A stretch of 64,000 nt of DNA from NCBI GenBank assembly GCA_029717555.1, contig JAMDHS010000065.1:1-64000 (forward strand), read 5' to 3'. The position numbers were made by a program, and so were the translations under genes. Source of the DNA: Peribolospora baueri. Taxonomy: Eukaryota; Basidiomycota; Peribolosporomycetes; Peribolosporales; Peribolosporaceae. How positions within the stretch are numbered: position 1 is the stretch's first letter; each line of letters opens with the position of its first letter. This document shows, one piece after another, positions 58,327-64,000 of this stretch. The notes under the pieces are model-generated. The model ran no database searches and had not been told where the DNA came from. It saw only the letters and a program-made list of their open reading frames with translations.

Positions 58327-59565
58327 AAAGGTCTCTGCTCTTGTTTCTGCCGGCAGGCGCTCCGTTGCCTCCCTCTGAGCGCCTGTAGCTGCCGGACGTA
58401 TTCCGTCACGTCGTTCGCGTACAGCCCCCCTTCTTCACTGTCTCGCCCTTTTTTTCAAGTCGCCTTAATTTTCCATGGCCCTCGTTTCCTTGCCCTGTAT
58501 TCTTGCCACGCTACTCCGCCTTCGTGTCGTTACCTGAGCTATGTCCTGGCCTGACTATCTATCTATATGTACGTGTACTCGACTCATCCACATGCTCTTC
58601 ACTTCCAACGGTGGACGAAAGGCGTGACTGCGACCTTGACTGGTGCTCCGGGTGGAAACTCGATTATAGCCCTCGCAGTTTGAGAATACGGTCTGAAAAC
58701 ACAACATTTAATGTCTTTTGTGACCATGTATGGAGCGTCGTTATATAGGGCCGGGCTTGGTTCGAGCGGCATCGGACCAGGTGTGTCGTCGAGAAGAAGT
58801 TTGCTGCGGCTGGCGTTGTTCGATCGTCCCGGCGGGATCTCTGTCCGCTCGACAGGATCGTCCACCTCCCGTTGCCGGCCGCTAGAGGCACCTTTCGGTA
58901 CGAGGACGATCCAGCTTCTCGTTCTTTGGCTTGAGAGCTCAGCAGTCGTTCCTGGGGTGGGTGAAACGCAAGAAGTCGTTCGCGCGAGGCCACCCTACGC
59001 CCGACCCAACACGCCGACGCCAAACATGCGCCGACGCTCCGCCCTCGGACGGGACCTTCTCATCCCTCCGTCTCTCGTCCTCGACTTCGCCTCTTCCGTT
59101 GCCTCATCCGTCCCCGGTCGTTGCGCAAAGGACAGCAAGCACGTCCGATGGCGATACAGGCTCTCGCTAATCATCCGCCTTGTGCTCTACTTCCGTGTCC
59201 ATGCAGTGCTCGCGTTCACCGGACTCACGGCCGCACTTCCATTCTCCTTCCTCTTGCACCTACCGTCGTTACCTTTCCTCTCAGACACCACCATCCCCTG
59301 CAGACGTCGCTGAGCGGCTTTCTCGCTTTTGCTTTCTCTTTACCCTAATCTTCCTCCACTTCGCAAGTCGCCGCCTCGACCTCTTTGACAACCGGCTGGT
59401 CGTCGTACGCGGAGGTCAATTTCGTTTCTTTTTTTCCCCATCGTCCAGTCGCAGGTCCGACTCTACGCCGTTCGAGCGCTCGTCTTTCACCATCTAGTCA
59501 AGACGACCCCTTCTGGACGTGGACAAGCTGACGTCGCCCGGCCCTCATTCTCGCCCGCGTCCGCT
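58327..59565. other. Intergenic, probable long 5' region of the FAD monooxygenase gene
   Basis: About 1.2 kb without a supported gene. A plus-strand frame from an ATG at 59028 (MRRRSALGRDLL) encodes a hydrophobic stretch (LTAALPFSFLLHLPSLPFLS), but it has no splice support and lies in what is probably promoter or leader sequence. C/T-rich tracts precede the start at 59566. Confidence 0.35.
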
Positions 59566-62500
59566 ATGACGGAGTTTGAGAGCTCCGTACTCCCCGCCCT
59601 CACCAGCCTCTCGATATCTCCTTCCGTTCAGAAAGACTATCCAGCCCACCGCGCGCCCGTGCCGACCATTGTCGGGACGCCGCCTCCTCCTCCTGACGGT
59701 GCATCAAATCAAGGGATGCCCACGTGGGATCGTGCTTCCCTGGATCGCCCTGCGAGCCCGGCTCCGTCTGCCAACAGCATGGACGACGGTCGCTCCCTGT
59801 CGGCAAAGGTGCTCCCTTCGCCACCCGGAGATTTCGCTTTCTCGCAAACTAGAGGCCCTATGCCGGATTCGGACGCCGAGTCCTTGTCCGGCGTGAGCGT
59901 CCGGACTATATCTGCGATGCGGGCCGATGATGGCGACCGGAAGCAGCCTTCGGAGGAGGTGCAGGAAGAGCTGGAGAGCGACGAGGAGAGCGGGCGGCCG
60001 TCTCCCCACGGCAGGTCCAAGTCGTCTTTCCTTCGAGGTACCACCCTTCTCGGCATGCCAAGTGAAGCGGGCTCGTCCGTCACAATGTCGGGAAAGGTCA
60101 GCTACTTAGATCGGGACAAGATGAACCTCTTCCCAACAGACACTGTCGTGCCCATCCTCGTATCGCAGCAGCCCACCGACTCGACCCCTTCCACGCCCCT
60201 CTCCCAAGTCACTTCCCAGTGCTCCGCCTCCATTCCGTCCTCACCCATGTCCGACGACGCCATACCCCTCACGCCATCCTTGCTCGCCGCCGTTCCGGAG
60301 ACGCCCGGCGTAATCCCACCGACGCCTTACTCAGGCGGAGGAGGCAGCCCCTTCCACACGAGGCAGGACTTTTCGCACGAGCATCAGCACCGGCAGCGTA
60401 GGAACCCAGAAGCACTGGCTCCCCCTTCGGAAGAGAAAGTCTTCTCCCCTCCTCCGCGCTCGCCCATGCCCGATCCCCCGCCACGGAGTGCCAATGAACG
60501 CCCACCGAATGTGCTCATCCTTGGGGCCGGACCTGTGGGTTTGACGGCCGCGATCATGTTCAGGAGGGAGGGATGGGATGTGGAGGTGTGGGAGAGGGAG
60601 GAGAAATGGGCACCTAGGGTGAGTCGCTTTTACCGGTTCAAAGAGAACGGTGTGGTTTGCAAGGCACTTCTGGCGCCAAAGCTGCTGTTGCTCTTTCGAC
60701 CCGGAAGGACTTACTCTCATTTGCTCTCGTTTCCGTCCTTCCCCGTCGTCGCAGCTACAAGCTGGAGGGGCGATGCATATCCCACCGAATGGGGCCCGGG
60801 TACTAGCCAAGCGGGAGATTCTAGACGCCTTCATGGCACCGCCGGTAGAGATCGAGGACCGACGGCAGGCAGAGATTTTCTCAGCTTCCGATCTCGGCTT
60901 CGACGATGACGAGGGTTCGGAAGGTGGCGACGCGGGCACACATGCCCTATCCGGAAGAGCTTCGTGGGAGTCGGCGCGATCCAACCGCGCCATGCCGGTG
61001 CCTGCGCCACACTACGTGGGCGCTGGCGCGGTGCAGCTCGCCGACTGGGAGTTTTACAATCACCTTGGAGATCAGCTCGCCACCGTGAATTATCCTCTCT
61101 ACGTCGGGCCCTCCTTCTCACCCATCAATCCTTCCTTCCAGCGGCCTGATCACTCTCCGCCGGAAAACCCGAACCCGACGCCTTACCTCGCCGTCTCTCG
61201 CTCTCGTCTGCTCACCTATCTGCACTCCATTCTTCGCCTTCCCTCGTATGGCGTTGAAGTTGTTTACGGTGCCAAGGTGGAGGAGATCAATACGCACCGT
61301 GGGGAGATGCGTCTGGAGAGCGGGAGGGTGAAACGGACGGACCTGATCATTGGCGCGGACGGGTGGTGGGGCGACGGGAGGGAGGCGGTCGTGCAGGGGT
61401 GGGAGTACTCCATGGCGTACGAGCTCCAGCAGCAGCGGCTCAAGTTGGCGGCCGCCCGGGCGGACACTGGGCTGCTGAAGAAGGGCAAGAAGAAGGACAA
61501 GAAGGCAGCGGAGGAGGAGGCAAGGAACGCCAACGCCCCGGCGCCCAAGTACTGTGGGACGAACGGCGTCGGCATCCATCGGACTTATTACGCCGACCTC
61601 CCCGCCGAGCTCCTTAACCATCATTCGGAAGTCCTTGGGAGCCTCATTGGGAAGGCCACGGTGTGGGTCGGTCCAGGCGGACACGCGATGCTGTGAGTCG
61701 GCTTTCCTTTTTCTTTCTTTATTTGTCGCGGCGCCCTCGGGGATGACGACGTGTGTTGGAGTGGCAGACTAAGCGCTGCTCCATTGAGCTCGGACTAAGC
61801 CCTCCACTTTACCCTCTCGATTCCTTCTTACTCCTACGTCAACGCCACAGCATCCCCATGTCAGATCAGCAGTCCTACTCCCTGTCGATCAGCTTGCCGG
61901 CCGAGCAGCTGCAAAGGGACGCCGAGTGGGAGCTCGTGGATGATTTCACCGAGGTTCAGGACTACTTCACGGGCGGCGATGCCAAGTGAGTTGGCGTTCT
62001 TTGGAGGAGGTGGACCACCGGCCGCTCATTTCTCTCGCCTTCTTACCACTTTTGCCGTCAAATCAGACTTGACCTTTTGGTCTCGAACGTGAACCACGGC
62101 ATCCGGACGGACGTCATGCTGCGCGAGCCTCTGCCGACGTGGCATTGTGGGAGGCTCGTGCTTGTCGGAGACGCCGCACATCCCATGCTGCCCTTCTCGG
62201 TGAGTTTCGTGTTTTTCGCCGTCTTCGAAGTCGTGTGCTAACCATCGCGGGCTTTCTCTGTCCTTTTCGCTTTTTTTGCAGGGCCAAGCTCTGTCGCAGG
62301 GCTTGGAAGACTTGGACACGCTGCTCATGTCCCTCGACTCGGTCCTCTCTTCCGCCGGCCTCACCTCGCCTCCCTCTTCGGCGTCGTCCAAGAAATGGGG
62401 CGCTTCCTCCTCGTCCGCAGCAGCGGCGGCGACGGCGCCGGAAAAATCGCTGATGGCGAGCCAGGCGATGCTGACGACGGCGTTCAGGACGTATGAGGCG

Positions 62501-62861
62501 GTGAGGATGGAGCGCACGTCGAGGCAGAACGAGCTGAATTCGCGCAATGTGCACGTGCTGGAGAGCGACGAGGAGGAGTTTATGACGATGAGGGACCGAC
62601 AGTTTAGCAGGCCGGAGAGCGAGGACGTGAGTCGATGTTGTGTCCCTGTCCGTCCACCTCTACTTTGTTCTCATCCCGCTTCACCCTTCTCTCTGCCAGC
62701 ACATGCTTTTGTGGAAGAACACGCACGCGCTCCGGTACCTCTTCGGCTACGACACCACGGCGGCGTTTGAGGCGTACCTTGCGAAGAAGAACGCGAATCA
62801 GCCGGCTTGGGCAAGCGCTAAGGACAGGGTGGCCAGGCTGCTCCCGTCTTGGGGCTTCTGA
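59566..62861 (+). CDS. FAD-dependent monooxygenase with long N-terminal extension
   Basis: An aromatic-ring hydroxylase-type flavoprotein (UbiH/salicylate hydroxylase fold); the substrate is unknown. The first exon encodes about 315 residues of Ser/Pro-rich, probably disordered sequence before the Rossmann motif NVLILGAGPVGLTAAIMF. Exon 2 continues LQAGGAMHIPPNGARVLAKR, LAVSRSRLLTYLHSILRLP and the DG motif DLIIGADGWWG. After SIPMSDQQSYSLSISL and ELVDDFTEVQDYF comes the GD motif RLVLVGDAAHPMLPFSGQAL, which binds FAD ribitol and is split by an intron after FS. The end LLWKNTHALRYLFGYDTTAA and RVARLLPSWGF is helical. Six exons. Extra insertions (a Lys-rich loop KKGKKKDKKAAEEEA near 61,480; an acidic loop near 60,900) enlarge the usual 400-450-residue domain. 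Confidence 0.85.
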
Positions 62862-63664
62862 GATGGCGGCTCTCTTCCTCATCGCTTTCTTTCTTTCTTC
62901 TCCCATCCCCTTCGTCTTCGTCCTCGTCCTCGTCCTTCTCCACGCCCGCTCCATCCGCGCACCTTGTCCTCTGCCGCGCGCTGTATCCACTCGACGCTGC
63001 CTTGATTTTGTACCCAACCATTCTTCCTTCCTCCCCTCCTTCCTTCCTTACTACTCTTCTATCGTTCTCTCCCGGATGCCACTGCCATTCATTCATTATT
63101 CATCCATTTTTTATCCATCTCTTCGCCCGTTGCCCGCGTCGAGTCGGATGTAGCGGCACACGTGACAGGCGCGCGGAAAGACGCGCGTGTGCTGCGGCGA
63201 TGGGGGCCCCTATTTACCTTGGGTGCGGTGGGCCGTGCGTGGGCGGTTAGGAGAGCGTCTAGGCGGAGGCGGTGGTAAGGTATGTGAGGTGGATGGGAGA
63301 GGGAAGGATATGTGAAATGGCCGGGGGGAGGAAGCGTGAGGCGGAGGGGAGACGGCGTGGGCGTAGGCGTTGTGAGTGGGCGGCGAGTGGGTGTTGCATG
63401 TCTTTGTGTGTGTAGCGAGTGTAATGTTGCAGCCGCTCGTTCCTTTCTCCTGAGCAAGATCGTCGTCGTCGTCGACATCTTCTCAACTCTCGTCTGCTCC
63501 ACCAGCTGTCACAGGATAACGAGACAAGACGAGACGAGACGATACCACTCGACTCGGTCCCATGGATGGCACAGCAACGACTGACCTTTGACTGACGACT
63601 CCTCCACGACGTCCTTGACCGCCGCGATATCTATATACCTCCATCTCGACCACCATCCTCCAGC
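62862..63664. other. Intergenic, no gene seen
   Basis: Contains the 3' flank of the monooxygenase gene and the promoter of the next gene. A GGTGGGAGAGGG/GCGTAGGCG-rich tract covers 63,240-63,400, and GACGAGACGAGACGA repeats lie near 63,525-63,545, close to the next start. Confidence 0.4.
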
Positions 63665-64000
63665 ATGCACCGAAAGCCAGCGCCCACGTTCCTCCCTCCC
63701 TTCTCTTCTCTTCCCTTCGCCTCTGCTTCTCCACCTCCAATCTCCCCCGTCGACCCTTTCGACGACGCCCACCACCCCGCTCCCTCGCCCCGCCGCCCTC
63801 TCCCGCTCCAAAGCCCCTACGCTCCCCAACAGCAGTCGCAGCCGGCGGCGGGCGACATGGACAACCTTTACCCTTCTTCTTACGCCGACTACGCTTCCAC
63901 CCCACCACAGCCCTCTACTTCGGCTCCCCTCCGCCGCTCCCTCGCCATCGACGACCAGGCCTCCGCCGCGCTCGCAGCTCAGATTCATGCCCGATTCGGT
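63665..64000 (+). CDS. Start of an unidentified gene, truncated by the window end
   Basis: An ATG at 63665 opens a frame without stops for 112 codons to the window edge. The sequence (MHRKPAPTFLPPFSSLPF, later DMDNLYPSSYADYASTPPQ) is Pro/Ser-rich and disordered, typical of the N-terminus of a large fungal protein. No family can be assigned from this part. Confidence 0.6.
   Translation, partial: MHRKPAPTFLPPFSSLPFASASPPPISPVDPFDDAHHPAPSPRRPLPLQSPYAPQQQSQPAAGDMDNLYPSSYADYASTPPQPSTSAPLRRSLAIDDQASAALAAQIHARFG

Noticed and set aside
58711-59313. Plus-strand frame with hydrophobic stretches as a small membrane-protein gene
   Set aside because: No splice signals, low-complexity Arg/Ser/Pro sequence, and position just upstream of a confident gene start; kept only as possible leader sequence.
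1-64000. CRISPR arrays, bacterial operons, LTR retroelements, toxin genes
   Set aside because: No spaced direct repeats, no Shine-Dalgarno/operon organisation, and no reverse transcriptase, integrase, capsid or toxin motifs were recognised.

Overview
The window is nuclear DNA from a filamentous or yeast-like basidiomycete fungus. It is GC-rich, and nearly every gene is broken by many short introns (about 40-210 nt, mostly GTGAGT/GTAAGT...CAG). The encoded proteins are recognisable fungal families with long low-complexity Ser/Pro/Glu-rich insertions. Intron density and base composition lean towards Pucciniomycotina (Microbotryomycetes-like), but this placement is inference. Exon joins were traced by hand from splice signals and reading frame, so internal boundaries may be off by a base. 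Gene ends are more secure.

Layout. 1-5.5 kb: NAD-dependent glutamate dehydrogenase (GDH2, minus). 5.5-9.7 kb: the only gene-poor stretch, with a TA-flanked pogo/mariner-type MITE, a degraded tandem duplication, an unrecognised gene or gene relic, and a tRNA-Arg(UCU). 9.7-15 kb: MTC1 (minus) and sorting nexin MVP1 (plus), divergent. 15.7-22.3 kb: a LEA2-like membrane protein (plus), a short-chain dehydrogenase (minus), and a PQ-loop vacuolar amino-acid transporter (plus). 22.7-28.7 kb: NPR3 (plus) converging on the protein-histidine methyltransferase HPM1 (minus). 29-34 kb: a TOK-type two-pore potassium channel (plus). 34.7-44.7 kb: four minus-strand genes: a PROPPIN (HSV2/WIPI), a tentative SAC3/PCI-like protein, an unknown membrane protein and a CECR5/YKR070W-type HAD protein. 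46-51.8 kb: a full-length ABCB transporter (plus). 52-54 kb: an unrecognised cysteine-motif/coiled-coil gene and a small ORF. 54.2-63.7 kb: CCDC25/JLP2 (minus), an unknown His-rich coiled-coil protein (plus), and an FAD monooxygenase with a very long N-terminal extension (plus). A further gene starts at 63,665 and runs off the window.

Several genes touch nitrogen and vacuole physiology (GDH2, NPR3, PQ-loop transporter, MVP1, HSV2). This may be chance; nothing in the sequence shows co-regulation.

The most notable observation is in the potassium channel. The exons coding for the second selectivity filter (TIGYGD) join only if an intron starting ATGAGT and ending TTTAC is removed, a U2-like AT-AC intron. 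It is followed by a 10-nt microexon. Other microexons of 12, 18 and 19 nt also carry or adjoin functional motifs in this window.
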